Assembly (NCBI GenBank): GCA_023935145.1
Contig: CM043697.1
Span: 58,108,501 to 58,172,500, forward strand
DNA: 64,000 nucleotides
Reading direction: 5' to 3'
DNA from: Bretschneidera sinensis
Lineage: Eukaryota; Streptophyta; Magnoliopsida; Brassicales; Akaniaceae
The notes under the pieces were generated by a model. That model saw only the letters and a program-made list of their open reading frames with translations, did not search any database and was not told the DNA's origin. The position numbers and the translations under genes were made by a program. Shown one piece after another: positions 24,014 through 36,381 of this stretch (position 1 is its first letter; every line of letters begins with the position of its first letter).

Positions 24014-26865
24014 CAACTCCTGTAGATAAGCATGAACAATTGATTGATTTGAAAAGATCTACCAAACTCACTCATTGAGAACTATAAACATCCAGCTGGT
24101 TACATGAAAAGACAACATGGTGCAAATAGTTGAATATAACCAGTAAATATTAGTTATAGATTTTCAAGTTTGGACCACAAAAGATGTTTATAGTTATCAA
24201 GAAAGATTACACCCGCAAAACCAAAGTCTCTTAGTTATTAAATTCTATATTCTAATTTATAGAAAAGCTAAAATCTACTAGTTGACTTGTACCTTCCAAA
24301 TCCCACAAATAATGCAATTGAAGACATTTATTTAATTCAGATAATGTCAACTAGAACTTAAGAAATAGCTTCATCCAGTGCCTAACCTCATAACTTCATT
24401 TTACCCATCAACTCAAGGAACATAACACATAACACAAAGTCTGAGGCCACAATTATATAAATGACCTTAAGCTTCATATGGCATAATGAAAAAAAGAGCT
24501 TCTTAGAAAATAAAAAATGTAATCTCAGTCTATCAGGAAAAAAAAAAAGTACATTGGATAACATAGCTTCATCAAGAACTAAAATCCTTCAATCATTACT
24601 CACCATCATAAAGCTCTTATAGTATTTGCCAACATTCTAGAATTTGAGGCAAAATTGAACATGAATTTTCATATCTTTGTTGGACCAAAATAGTTTATTA
24701 CACCTTAGCTTATTTTATTTTTTTTTGGGCCAAAGGTAGGACTCCTTTACTCTTAACCCCCCTTAACCCAACTCCCGTTACTTTAAACCCCATTTGGTTT
24801 GCACAACAAAGAAGTTAGGAGGACCACGGAAATTAGGTGCTGGTATTTTTGTTGGTAGAGAATACTACATTAAGTTCAATTGAAAAGAAATGAATTACAA
24901 TGTTAAACTTCAATCATATTCCTTTTCGATTGCACATAAGTCAACATACTCTACAGTAAGGGGGCTAAACGAAATGCCAATGCGACTCCCAAGGCTCAAA
25001 CCTGCAACTTCGAGCCACCCAAGAATTTCTCATTGCTTTAAAAGACAATGAAAGTGCTAATGCGCCACAGTAAGTTGAACTCGGGTCTTCCATTCTCTTT
25101 TACTCTTCCTTGGGCATTAAAACAATGAAAACCTATGGCTTGAGCTATTGTGTTTTCCTAAATTTTCTCAGCAGCCAAACATACTTTGCCTTTATCAGGG
25201 ACATAACCCATTCGCAAGCACTATTTTAGTTCAAAGAACTCTATTGCAAAGTCTCCAAATAAACCAGCCTCTCCTGCTCACATAAAATCTTTCAATTTTG
25301 TATGAAACTACCAAGACCCTAAACATTTGATGTATTGAAACAGCAACCAATTTACCAAACAAATGGGGTTTTAAGCTTCTTAAGCTAAGAAACTTGTTGA
25401 TTTCAAGTCTCAAGTTAGTAATGTCTTTGAATTTGTGATTGTGATTGTTTGAATCTACAAAAAATGAAACTTGAGCTTACAATACAAATGAACTTCTAAT
25501 TTACATTATTGATACTCTACCAAGCACAGCCAAAATCATAACCAATCACTGATTATATGTACTGCAACTGTTAAAACCCTCATATAAGTAGCATAAACCA
25601 ATAAAGGAAATGATGAACCCAAATGAATTAAAGGTCCTAAATATATAATTTTGACCTTATAATAACAATGAACCTCAAAAAATTCTAGATGGTTAAGCAT
25701 CCAATGGTGTACCCAATTACAAAAATCAACATAGCAAAAACAAACTACATGCATTAAATCAATTAAGAACTCAATTAACAAATTCTTGTACTGTCTACCT
25801 AAAATAGACAACCAATAAAACCGAGAATTTAAAGAACTCAATTAAGCTCAAAACCCAAGAAACTTGCAAATTCGTTCAAACCCAAAATTGTGGTGGAGGC
25901 TCAGTCACTGCACTTGCTAGAAGTTTTGAGGATTTGAAAAAAAATATTAAAAATTGAGAGACTAAAAATAGAGCAGAAAGAAATTAGAAAACTAAATCCA
26001 ATTGAATCAAGGAAACTAAACCATTTTGAAAATTGTGTATAAAAATGGGTCGATGCATGTGACTGATCAGAAAACAGATCTAAAAGTGAAGCATAGAATT
26101 TTAACACTAAAAAGAAGTATAGACAAAGAATCATGTTCAGATTTTGCAGACAAAATCAAGTAGTAAAGTACCTTTTTAGTTTGGCTTTGCCTCTTTTTTC
26201 CCTTCTTAATCTGCAAGACGTACAACTTTCTAAGTCTCAATTTCCACCAAAATAAGGAAAAAATCTGGGATTCTACTTCCTGTTTTCTGGAAAAATAAAA
26301 TAGAATAAAATAAATTGTTCATGAGAGGATTTTGATTCTCTGCATTTAGGGCTTTGATGATTAGCGTCGATCTTTGAAACATGTTTGGAGATAACGTTGG
26401 AAAGAGAAAATGAAAACTTGAGGAAACTTCGGTCACCTTTTGGATTTCAGTTGTATGGGTGGTGGAGAGGAAGAAGTCGCGATATGTGAGAAAAGAGGAA
26501 GAATGAAAGCACAGAGAAGAGAAAAGAGGAAATAGGGAGAGAGAAAAGGGCGGAAGGAGTTACAGAGAGAGAGAGAGAGAGAGGGGGAAGATGGAGGAAA
26601 ACTTTGGAGAAGAAGGGGCTGAGATACTACCTTGCTTCTGAAACAACTCGATCGAGAGAAGAGAGCAGAGAATCGTGTTTTAGGGCTGAAAAATGAAAAT
26701 AAAAACTGAAAAATCAGTTTTGGAGTTTTCTAAATTTAGTTTCTGAAAATTGATTTTTGCAAAACTGTTTTTGAAAACGGTTTTTGAAAACACTTTTCCA
26801 AACATATGAAACAGTTTTTGAAAAAACTGAAAACAGTATTTAAAAATTGTTAACAAACAAGTCCT

Positions 26866-28825
26866 ATAACTCTCCAAAACTTGTGGCCAAATTTTTTAAC
26901 AATTCGAATTTAGAGATTTGCAGAGTTTTCACAATGAGAAAATAAGTATACTCTCCCTTACTCTAAAACATAAACTCTCAAACAATGGTAAGTTATCAAC
27001 CTCTTTTTTACTCTTCTTCATTTTCTTTAATGCACAAACACATATTTACGTCCACTCTCTTTTTTACTTCAGATTGATGCTATCACTACATATCTTTGCA
27101 GAAAAAGGAAACCTCTTGATTTAGATTGCTATGGTACTACTTAAACCCTTCACTTGTTGTGTTTATCAGAAAAAGAGTAAACACAACCATACAATCGTTC
27201 TCTCATGTAACCAAGCTAACCCGTCACTTTTTCAATATCAGTTTTACACATTAAATACAGATAAAAATTTTCTTTATTCACCATTTTTTAGAAAGGGATA
27301 AAAAAAAACAATCACCAATCAATTAGGTAAGGAAAAAGGGGTTGTCACTGGAAAAAGCCTTCATGAGCACTGAAATCCCTAACCTTGTTATCAGGTCACA
27401 ATTGACGTGATTGAACTGATTTTCAGACATGCCTTCATAACACCATTATTTCATAGATGATTGGCAGAAGGTTAGAACTTCAAAACCATCCATCAATCAT
27501 TTTGACAAGCGACAAATTGTCACACCTGAAATACACTCCTAGCCTTGCTTAGATTGGCCGATTCATGACGTTTTTGATCTTGAGAAGATCATGGTTGTAC
27601 TTTAAGGCTTGCTATTTTCTTAACTCATTAGATGGTTCAAAGTTGGTGTTGGTTATAGTTCTAGATGCCAAAAAAAAGTACAAGAAGTCGGCATTGAAGG
27701 AGAAGAACCAACCTCCATCCCTAAAGCTTCATACTTACAACCACCATCCCGAAAACTTCATAGATATATGGATATATAGATGAGTCTACATGGATTCGGG
27801 CGCCCACCAAAACCAAAAAAATCCATGTGTTATTTACAACAGTACAATGCATCAACAGTAACATAGATTTGTCATGGATCCCATCCATTCAATCTCTGCC
27901 TAGCTTTTGAAGTGCATGATTTGAGAGATGCTTCTCATGTAGTTGCAGATAAGGCATAAAATACGGAAGGCATCATAAAATTTGCAAAAAGGTACATAAA
28001 AAACTAGAGGTCAGACTTCCATATTTTTTTTTTCATCTTTTGAGGGAAAAAATGTAATAAAAACTGTCACGTATTATATGACTCACAAATTAATGGGACT
28101 ATTCTAATAAAAAATAATTCATGGAAATAATGATTGTTGATAATACATGACTATTTTTGATTGCGTTCTTTGAGAGAATAAAGAAAAGGATTGAAGCTTA
28201 ACCAAAAAATTAGTATCATGTTGACTATGGTTAGTCAGCAATGCTTGTTACATAGATGCAAATGCTTAGCAGTTAACATGTGTTCTTTAGACGTTTGGGA
28301 GGCTTCATTGTGTCTTTCCTCTTATCTGGAATTTTCATATCCATAAATGGCTGCAAACATTCGCAACACCTCAATGAGCAATTGATACGAGAATTCATCA
28401 TTTTGTGCATCAATAATCACAAAATAAAGCCATTAAAAGCCATTTGATTGGGAATGAATTTATGTAGGTATTATAAATAATATATATGACAAGATTATTC
28501 AACCAAACTGTCAAAAGAAATGGTCAATCATGAAAATGGAAGCGAAAGAGTTTAGAGAAGAGTTAATTTATTTGATCATTGCCCTCCTATGATTACAAAA
28601 ATGACTTAAATAGAGGACAAAGAATCTCTTGTTTACCATTGTCCAAAAATATTAAGGATAAGAAAGAATAATCTTTTATAGAGAGATAATTACAAACAAA
28701 CAAAAGATCATACTTTTTGACAATTCTTCTGTCATTGAGATAAGATCACGAGTTTTCTTACCTCGAGATTCTTTAAAGATAAAAGTTCATACTCTTTTTT
28801 AAGTAGCGCACTGATTTTTGGTCCA
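26866..28825. other. Intergenic DNA, no gene seen
   Basis: Several short ORFs are present but none shows a domain, splice structure or homology I recognise. The stretch lies between element A and the caulimovirid remnant and may contain decayed repeats. Confidence 0.5.
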
Positions 28826-30502
28826 TTATTTGAAAATCATGTTTTGGATGCTTTCTTCAATAATTGAGTCCAAAGTGTTGTTACTATTAGCGTATTGTTT
28901 AGCTAATAGTTCTTGTTCTGCCAAGTAATTTTGAAAAGTGACTATATCATCTACTGGCATGTCCAGGTTTTGGAGGTCTTGTTTGTAAATTTCATTTAGT
29001 AGGGTTTCTGCTTGTTCTGTCTATGCTTCTGAAGGTTCAAATGATGAATCTAGATAGGTTACAAAAATTTTCTTCCATATGTGACTTTTAATTTGTCTCT
29101 ATCTCTGAGATTACCAACCATGCCATGGAACTGTTTATGACACTTTATCGATGTCAAGAATGTTGATTACATTGCTTACATCCTCAAAATTTGAATTGAA
29201 GTATCCATTTTCATTTAAATCTGATGGACGTACTTCATCCAAAATTCAGATTTGATAAGGTTGAAAGAATTTTTTCTCTTTCATGAATACCAATTGTACT
29301 ATAGATTTCAAATCTATAATATCTAAAAAACACTTGATTTTTAATAATATGATAAAGCATAGTTTTAATAAATATGGGTAACTTGTTTAGTTCATCCGAT
29401 TTAAGATTTTGAAAAACTACTCTTTCCACAATTCCCCATTCAATATTGTCTATATTACCAAGATTGTGATTAAGAAAATGAATTAATTTAATCATATCAT
29501 AAGTATTTAGAAAAGCATATTCAACTTGCTTAGTTCGCCGCTAAATAATTCTAAAAACATTATCATACTCAATTTTCTGCTTTATGGGTAGATAAATTTC
29601 AAATAGTAAAATCTTTTTGGGCTTTCCAAATAAAAATTTCTCAAAAATTGGATCTCTGTATTGGTTATCAAGAAATTCAACTGTTTAGATTAAAATATTA
29701 AAGAGTTAAAAGTTTTCTTGAACATCTAAATCTTGTACTTTTATACTTTCAAAAACTATATTTTTTAACTGATTTTCTCTTCTTGGTTTTTCAAAAAAAA
29801 TTGTTTACAAAATTACTCATATTCTTATGAAATTGAGCTTTCCTATTTAGTATATATGCTTCCCAAGCTCCATTAATATCTTCATATAGATCATTGAGAA
29901 TTTGGGGATTAAAAAATGGAGGAACTTTTTAATTTCTTCTGCTCTGATTGAAAGTGTAAGATTTTGTATTTGTTGCACAATTTCACTAAAATTTTGTGAG
30001 GGTGTTTCCCAATGATTTTGGTTGTATAATGACATCAGAGGTGACCATTGTCCTAGATTAGGATATGGTACGGAGATTGGTGCTTGAAAACTGATGTACA
30101 TAGGATAGTAATAATAAGGTCCTTGAATTGGTTGTTTTTGTACATGTTTTTTTTCTTTTTTACTATAGTCCATTCTCTTTGTTGTTCAAGGATTGTCTTT
30201 TTACCCCTGCCACTCATTTGGATACCTGCTTAAACAATCAGCAACAATATTGTTAATTCTTTTAATAAACTCAATATCAAAACTGTACTGTTTAATGTAA
30301 TTATACCATCTAATTCGTCTAGGATTTTTCACCTTTTTTAGATTTGAGAAAATCTTTTACTGCATGATTATCAATTCGAATTATAAAATTATTAGGTGCT
30401 AAACAAATATGAAATATTTTAATACCATTTTTAAGGCTAATAATTCTTTTTCATATGTGATATAATTTATTTCATTTGATTTAAAATTTTCTGAATTATA
30501 TC
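28826..30502 (-). pseudogene. Endogenous caulimovirid: RNase H end and downstream ORF
   Basis: Read on the - strand from the retrotransposon edge at 30502, the frame shows the end of an RNase H domain (RIRWYNYIKQYSFDIEF, then ADCLSRYPNEW at about 30210-30245), which is the C terminus of a pararetroviral polyprotein. A second ORF starts at ATG 30173 with a Lys- and Tyr-rich segment. It continues with stops and shifts through 29495-29235 to an acidic helical C-terminal segment (NEIYKQDLQNLDMPVDDIV) ending at TAA 28828-28826. A short ORF downstream of RNase H fits Florendovirus-type endogenous caulimovirids, though I cannot confirm the genus. All frames are interrupted, so it is a dead genomic relic. 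Confidence 0.75.
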
Positions 30503-31577
30503 TGTAGATCGAGGTTTCAACCCAAGAGGGGGCGTGAATTAGATTTTTAAAACTTTTTGCGGAATTAATACAAGTTTATAAAAACGAATAAGCAGCAAAC
30601 AATTAAGACAAGTAATGTGCTGTAAATAATGAGTTTAAAGAGAAGATGATGCAAACTCAGATTATAGTGGTTCAGCAATATCGGATTCGTTCCGACCCTA
30701 CGTCCACTCTCTTCAAGGAACTCCTTGAAGTAATCCACTAAGTAACTTAGTCGTACAACTTTCCCGGTGTTGTACAAACCTTACAATCCCTTCCTCTCGA
30801 AAGCTATCCCCTTCCTCTCGGAAGTAATTCCCTTCTTTTCGGAAGTAATCCTTTACAAAAGATGCTGTAAAGTAAATGGTAGAGAAACAGCTAATGGAAG
30901 CTTATACAACTGAATAATGTCTCTCTTTCAAAGTAAAGCTTATAGAATGGCTCAACAAGAATATTTCAAAGCTTTTTTGTGTTTCAAAGAGTACAATAAC
31001 TTGATTGTGTAAAATCAACTCTTTTTGAATGTATCCAGCCTTCTATTGAATGCTTAATAGAATGAGTTTATATAGCCATCAAATAATATGGTCGTTGGGA
31101 CTTTAATTTGAAAAAGATTTACTTTAAAATGTCCAGATTTGGTGTCCAACGGTCATATTTTTGAATTAACAGTCGACTGGGTCGTGATACCAGTCGACTG
31201 GGTTCACTTGAAAAAATCTCATTTTCAGACCTTCTGGGTTACCAGTCGGTTGGTATTTTTCATCCATTCGACTGGTGACTTACTGTCCATTTACTAGTCG
31301 ACTGGTATGACTGACCTAGTCGACTGGAGACATATTGTCTCATATATCAGTCGGCTGGTATATGTACCCAGTCGACTGGGTTATCTTCCAACCCAGTTTT
31401 TCTGTTTTAATTGAAAACGTTTGTTTAAAAACGATCGGTTTAGAAAAACCTTTTGTGTTCAAGCCATTGAACAAGCTATTATAATGTATAAGTGAGACTT
31501 ACATTGGTTCTAAAACTTTAGACCTATACTAGTTCTTCAGTCTTCACTTGATAGTTTGATTTGGTTTGAGTTCTTGC
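30503..31577 (-). repeat. 3' LTR of the Sirevirus-like element (truncated at its start)
   Basis: Matches 38765-39807 of the other LTR, beginning on the + strand with TGTAGATCGAGGTTTCAACC. In element direction the first about 109 bases (TGTTGACCC... in the 5' LTR) are missing and the accessory ORF abuts directly. It holds about eight CCAGTCGACTGG-like palindromes (31170-31385) and, on the - strand, GGCTATATAAAC near 31070. It has a 32-bp segment in the palindrome array that the 5' LTR lacks. Confidence 0.92.
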
Positions 31578-31589
31578 CATCATGAAGAC

Positions 31590-32774
31590 TCAAGGAGTGA
31601 GAGAGTCCGAGCCATCACGAAGAAGATCCCTAATCTCTGCTAAGGAACCCTCGGTGTGCTCTCGATGTAACTCGAAGTCCCGTAGATGGTCGATGGAGGA
31701 GCTCAATCTCTGGTACTCTGTCTGCATGGACTGGAATCCGGACTGCATCATTATCTGAAGGCTCAAGATTGCCTGAAGTATATCGACATATCCAGTCTGA
31801 CCAGTACTTGAGTCACCAATCGAAGGTGCTCGGGTATCTGTGTCCATATCAGCAGCAGCATCTGCAATAGCCTCCTCATCCTCATCATCATCGCTCTTAT
31901 CCTCTTGGATCTGTAGGCGCTTCCCGGCCTTCAGATAGAGGAAGCGGTCACGAACCGCGCATCCTATCTTTTTCAGTAATGAGACATTGATGATGACCGT
32001 CGGTCTAATATCCTGAGCCTTAGAGGCAGACAAAGGCACCCGGAAGTGCTGGAGTATGAAAGTAATGAGCATCCCATAAGGTAGACACCCGGAGTCGCTC
32101 GCTTCGTCATTTATCATGTTGGCGAGCAGCAGAGGATATATATTAAAGTGGTGCCCTGTTTTAAGGCACTAAATCAATGTCGTATCTATCTTAGATAGAT
32201 ACCCTCGACTCCCGAGTCTTAGGTAGATGGTCCAACTTACTATCAGTTGAAACATCTTCGAGTCTAGGGGCATATCACTACATGTATGGAATGTAATGGG
32301 TCTGAACACATATTTAGGGTCTCTCCTGACTATCTGACAGGTCGCCTCGACATTGAAGCTGTCTGGCCATCCATTCAGACTCCATTGAATCCCTCTTACA
32401 GAGATTCTCAGAATGCTCATGAGGAGGTCAGTGTTGACCTCAAACTCCACACCACTGACTCTGGTTCTGAATCTCAGAGCCAGAGGACTAGGTTTCATCA
32501 AGTTCGCGTAGAACTGGTGAATCAGTCTCGGGTAGAATTTTTCATGCACTTTGACCAGTGGGGTCAAGTGAATTGCCTCAAAGGCTGGCAAGATATCAAA
32601 ATTGCCATGATGAATAGAGTCAAAGTCGACAACTCTACCCGTCATGATCTTCTTATAGCGAATGATTGAGTCATACCTTGCCTTTGCTGTAGGACTGAAA
32701 AACAGAGACTCATCAAGCTCTGTTCTCGGCGTCTTACTTGATGAGCGCGCTACACCTTTTTCCCGTGACTCCAA
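31590..32774 (-). pseudogene. Accessory ORF of Sirevirus-like element (one stop)
   Basis: A 395-codon frame on the sense strand of the retroelement, downstream of pol, interrupted once by TAG just after residue 201 (about 32166-32168). N-terminal part: basic start MESREKGVARSSSK, then a folded-looking segment with HEKFYPRLIHQFYANLM and GVEFEVNTDLL, which resembles the plant 'putative transposon protein' domain (Pfam Transposase_32, from memory) found as an extra ORF in many plant LTR elements. C-terminal part: an acidic run KSDDDEDEEAIADAAADMDT, then a likely coiled coil. Biochemical role unknown. It has no transmembrane segment, so nothing argues for an envelope function. A TATA box lies 293 bp upstream of the ATG. 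Confidence 0.75.
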
Positions 32775-33066
32775 TGCCGAAGGTTTTGTAGACCTTGGCC
32801 TTTTAGGCGCATTTGGTCCACTAGTTGTGAATTTAACACGGATTTTATCGGCTATTTTTGGAAAAATGGGGTTTTTGAGAAAAAGAGATTTTAGTGAAAA
32901 TAAGAGATTTTAACCATAGAAAGTTAAAAATCTCGTTATGGATGAGTAGATCGGTGTGTTTAGATGAAGTTTGGATGGTTTTTGGATCAAAATGATGAAT
33001 TTTTCTAGAGAGAGAAAGCAAGGGTGCTCGAAAATGGCATAAAAAATCAGAAAAATGAACAGTGCC

Positions 33067-33375
33067 TTTTATAGAGTCGCGTTACCAGTCAACTGGGTCG
33101 AGTTACCAGTAGACTGGGTCCCTTTGAAAAGATGAACAGTTTTCATACCAGTCGACTGGGTTCATGTACCAGTCGACTGGGTGAACTGGCAGTAAGAAAC
33201 CAGTCGACTGGGAAGTTTGTTCCAGTTGACTGGATGATAATTGATTTTCAAAATTTGGCTCCAAACTGGGTCTAGAGGTACCAGACGACTGGATAGGATT
33301 TACCAATCGTCTGGAGAAGAAAACAGAGACTTACCAATCGACTGGATGAAAGGGCAGTGATTTACCAGTCGACTT
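33067..33375 (-). promoter_or_regulatory. Palindrome array plus TATA box upstream of the accessory ORF
   Basis: Ten degenerate copies of CCAGTCGACTGG (SalI core GTCGAC) lie between about 33084 and 33372. On the - strand they are followed immediately by CTCTATAAAAGGCAC (TATAAAA at 33073-33067), a 293-base leader and the accessory ATG. The LTRs of the same element show the same order, palindromes then TATATAAACC, at their transcription-control region. I infer an internal promoter module; transcription from it is untested. Small ORFs across it are repeat artefacts. Confidence 0.6.
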
Positions 33376-33516
33376 GACCCTTAAGAAAATTTTCAGTCTT
33401 AATTTATAGCACGAAATTTGTTTATCTATGACATCTTGAGTGAGGGAGATAATTAAACAAGAATTAATACTCTTTCAATAGATGTCAAATTATGTAAATG
33501 ATGAATTATGAAGCAA

Positions 33517-36381
33517 TTAGATATTCAGTTTATCATAATCTAGCAATCCTATTGACATTCTTATCTTACAGAAACTAGCTTCACCTAGAGGTTTTGTGAG
33601 AATGTCAGCTATTTGATCTTCTGAAGGTATGAATTCTAATCTTATGTTACCTTTTTGAGCATGGTCTCTTAAGAAATGATGTCTTATTTCTATGTGCTTT
33701 GTTCTAGAGTGCTGAATAGGGTTCTTGGTTAGGTTGATAGCACTAGTATTGTCACAAAATATTAGGATGTTTTTGAGGTTCATGCTGTAGTCTTCTAGTT
33801 ACTGTTTCATCCATAATACTTGGGCACAGCAACTTCCAACTGCAACGTATTCCGCCTTGACGGTTGATAGTGCAACGGAATTTTGTTTCTTAGAAAACCA
33901 AGAGGTTAACATAGCTCTTAAGAATTGGCATGTACCACTTGTGCTTTTTCTATCTAACCTACATCCAACAAAATCAACATCTGAATATCCTACTAGCTCA
34001 AAAGATGAATCTCTAGAGTACCATAATCCTATGGTTTGGGTTCCTTGTAGATATCTAAGGATTCTTTTTACTGCAACTACATGTGATTCCTTAGGATTAG
34101 ACTGAAATCTAGCACACATGCATACACTGAACATTATATCAAGTCTACTTGCAGTCAAATAAAGTAAAGCACCTATCATGCTTCTATAATATTTAGAATC
34201 TACAGTTTTACCTCCTTCATCAAGATCAAGTTTAGTAGTTGTGCTCATAGGTGTTCCAAGTGGCTTTGAGCTTTCCATCCCGAACCTCTTTAGTAGGTCC
34301 TTAATGTACTTCTGTTGATTGATGAAGATGCCTCCTTTTAGTTGCTTGATTTGAAGTCCGAGGAAGTAGGTAAGTTCTCTCATCATACTCATTTCAAATT
34401 CACCTTGCATGCACTTTGCAAACTCTTGACACATAGATTCATTAGTAGCACCAAATATAATATCATCAACATATATTTGAACTATCAAAGTGTCATTTTT
34501 GTGAGTTTTTGTGAAGAGAGTTGTGTCTATTCTACCTCTTACAAAATCATTGTCAATCAAAAATTTACTTAGTCTTTAATACCATGCTCTTAGAGCTTGT
34601 TTCAACCCATATAGAGCTTTAGAAAGCTTGTAGACATTATTTGAAAGACTAGGATTTTCAAATCCAAGAGGTTGCTCAACATAAACCTCTTCTTCTATAA
34701 AGTCATTTAAAAAGGCACTTTTTACATCCATTTGAAATAGTTTGAATTTATTAAAGCATGCAAAGGCTAACAACATTCGAATAGCTTCTAATCTAGCTAC
34801 AGGAGCATAAGTTTCATCAAAGTCTATTCCTTTTTCTTGATTATATCCCTTAGCAACTAGTCTAGCCTTGTTTCTAGTTATTATTCCATTTTCATCCATC
34901 TTATTTCTATATACCCATTTAGTTCCAATTATGGAATGATCTTTAGGTCTTGGAACTAGTTTCCAAACATTGTTTCTCTCAAATTGATTTATTTCTTCCT
35001 GCATTGCAATTATCCAATCATTATCTTTTTCAGCTTCTATAAATGTCTTAGGTTCTACTTGAGACAAATAAGCTACAAAATTGCAAATATTTCTAATTGA
35101 AGAGCGAGTTCTTATCCCTTGTGAAGGATCACCAATCACTTGATCAATTGAGTGATAATTTACATACCTCCAATCTTTGGGTAAACTGTCCTCTTGTTGG
35201 TTTGAGGATGGTTGGTCCAAATTGGGAGTTTCCATCTCTTCATTTGCTTGAGGTGGACTCTCTTTTGGGTCAACAATGGGAGTAGGAGTTTCCATTCTTG
35301 GAATAAAATCTGCATCATCTTTAAAGGAAACTTCTCTACTACTAATTGGGTTAGATTCATCAATAGTTACATGTACAGATTCTTCTACCACTAAAGTTCT
35401 CTTATTGAAAACTCTATAAGCCTTACTAGATGTTGAATATCCTAAAAATATTCCTTCATCGGTTTTAGAATCAAATTTACCCAAGTTAGTTTTATTGTTA
35501 TTTAAGATGAAGCATTTACTACCAAAAGCACTAAAATAGGAAATATTGGGCTTTCTCCCTTCCCATAGTTCATATGGAGTTTTATCAAGCAGATGCCTTA
35601 TCAAAATTCTATTTAAGATATAGCAAGAAGTGTTCATGGCTTAAGCCCAAAAGTATTTTGGTAAACTATTTTCAGAAAGCATAGTTCTTAAAAATTCTTC
35701 TAGAACTCTATTTTTCCTCTCAACAACTCTATTTTGTTGAGGAGCTCTAGGAGCTAAAAAGTTGTGATTAATTCCATTTTCATCACAAAATCTTGAAAAG
35801 CTTTGATTTTCAAATTCTTTGCCATGATCACTTCTTATGTTTGAAATACAAATTCTTTTTTCATTTTAAACCTTTTTGCAAAACTTTTCAAATGCTTTGA
35901 ATGCTTCATCCTTGTAAGCAATAAAAATAACAAAGGTATATCTTAAATAGTCATCAACAATAACAAGAGCATATTGATGGCCACCTAGACTAATGGTACT
36001 AATTGGACCAAATAAGTCCATATTCAAAAGTTCCAAAGGTCTAGTAGTTGAGACTATATTTTTTGCTTTAAAAGAAATCTTAGTTTGTTTTCCCATTTGA
36101 CAAGCATCGCATACTTTGTCTTTTTCAAAATTGATTTTAGGAAGTCCAATAACTAAATCTTTTCTTGAAACGATTTTTAGCAAGTTCATGTTTACATGAC
36201 CAAGCCTTCTATGTCATAGCCATGGATTTTCACTAAAAGCAGGAAAACATTTTTCATTTTCAGAATGCAAGGATTTCAAATCAATTATGTAGACATTTTT
36301 ATGTCTATGGCCAATAAATTTGATCTTGTTGCTCTTGATGTCTATAACTAGACAATGAGAGGTCTTAAATGTGACTTTGTA
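33517..36381 (-). pseudogene. pol (integrase, RT, RNase H) of Sirevirus-like element
   Basis: Continues in the same frame as gag, cut by single stop codons after the segments 36381-36190, 36189-35866, 35865-35638, 35637-34576 and 34575-33799. Domains: pre-integrase HRRLGHVNMNLLK, integrase zinc end CDACQMGKQ, core NMDLFGPIS ... VDDYLRYT ... RSDHGKEFENQ; RT with [20 protein letters not shown] and IYVDDIIF (about 34452-34475); RNase H SRDSSFELVGYSDVDFVG ... RTKHIEIRHHFLRDH, ending at 33517. Length and order are normal for Copia pol. Stops but no frameshifts: it would need readthrough at each, so no active enzyme is expected. Confidence 0.93.

Larger units (their letters stand above)
21074..26865. 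mobile_element. Element A: long-TIR element carrying gene fragments
   Basis: The ends are long, AT-rich inverted repeats full of GAAAACTG/CAGTTTTC motifs (21074-about 21420 and about 26690-26865). The left end matches, over about 350 bp, the complement of the right end of element B (47040-47395): shared strings include ACATGTTTGGATAA and ACACCTTCTT followed by ATAATTG or GTAATTG. The right end, read on the - strand, matches the left end of element B and continues into the same GCCCTAAAACAC then CTCTCGATCGAG sequence. A and B are therefore one family in opposite orientation. No transposase is seen. It contains a receptor-kinase exon, a strong hairpin and a solo LTR. Flanking duplication unclear; Mutator-like is an inference from TIR length. 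Confidence 0.75.

Noticed and set aside
24958..25045. Second tRNA-derived SINE on the - strand
   Set aside because: A box-B-like GGTTTGAGCC is present but no correctly spaced box A.
31590..32774. Accessory ORF as an envelope gene
   Set aside because: It has no signal peptide or membrane segment and instead resembles a plant transposon-protein domain plus an acidic region.
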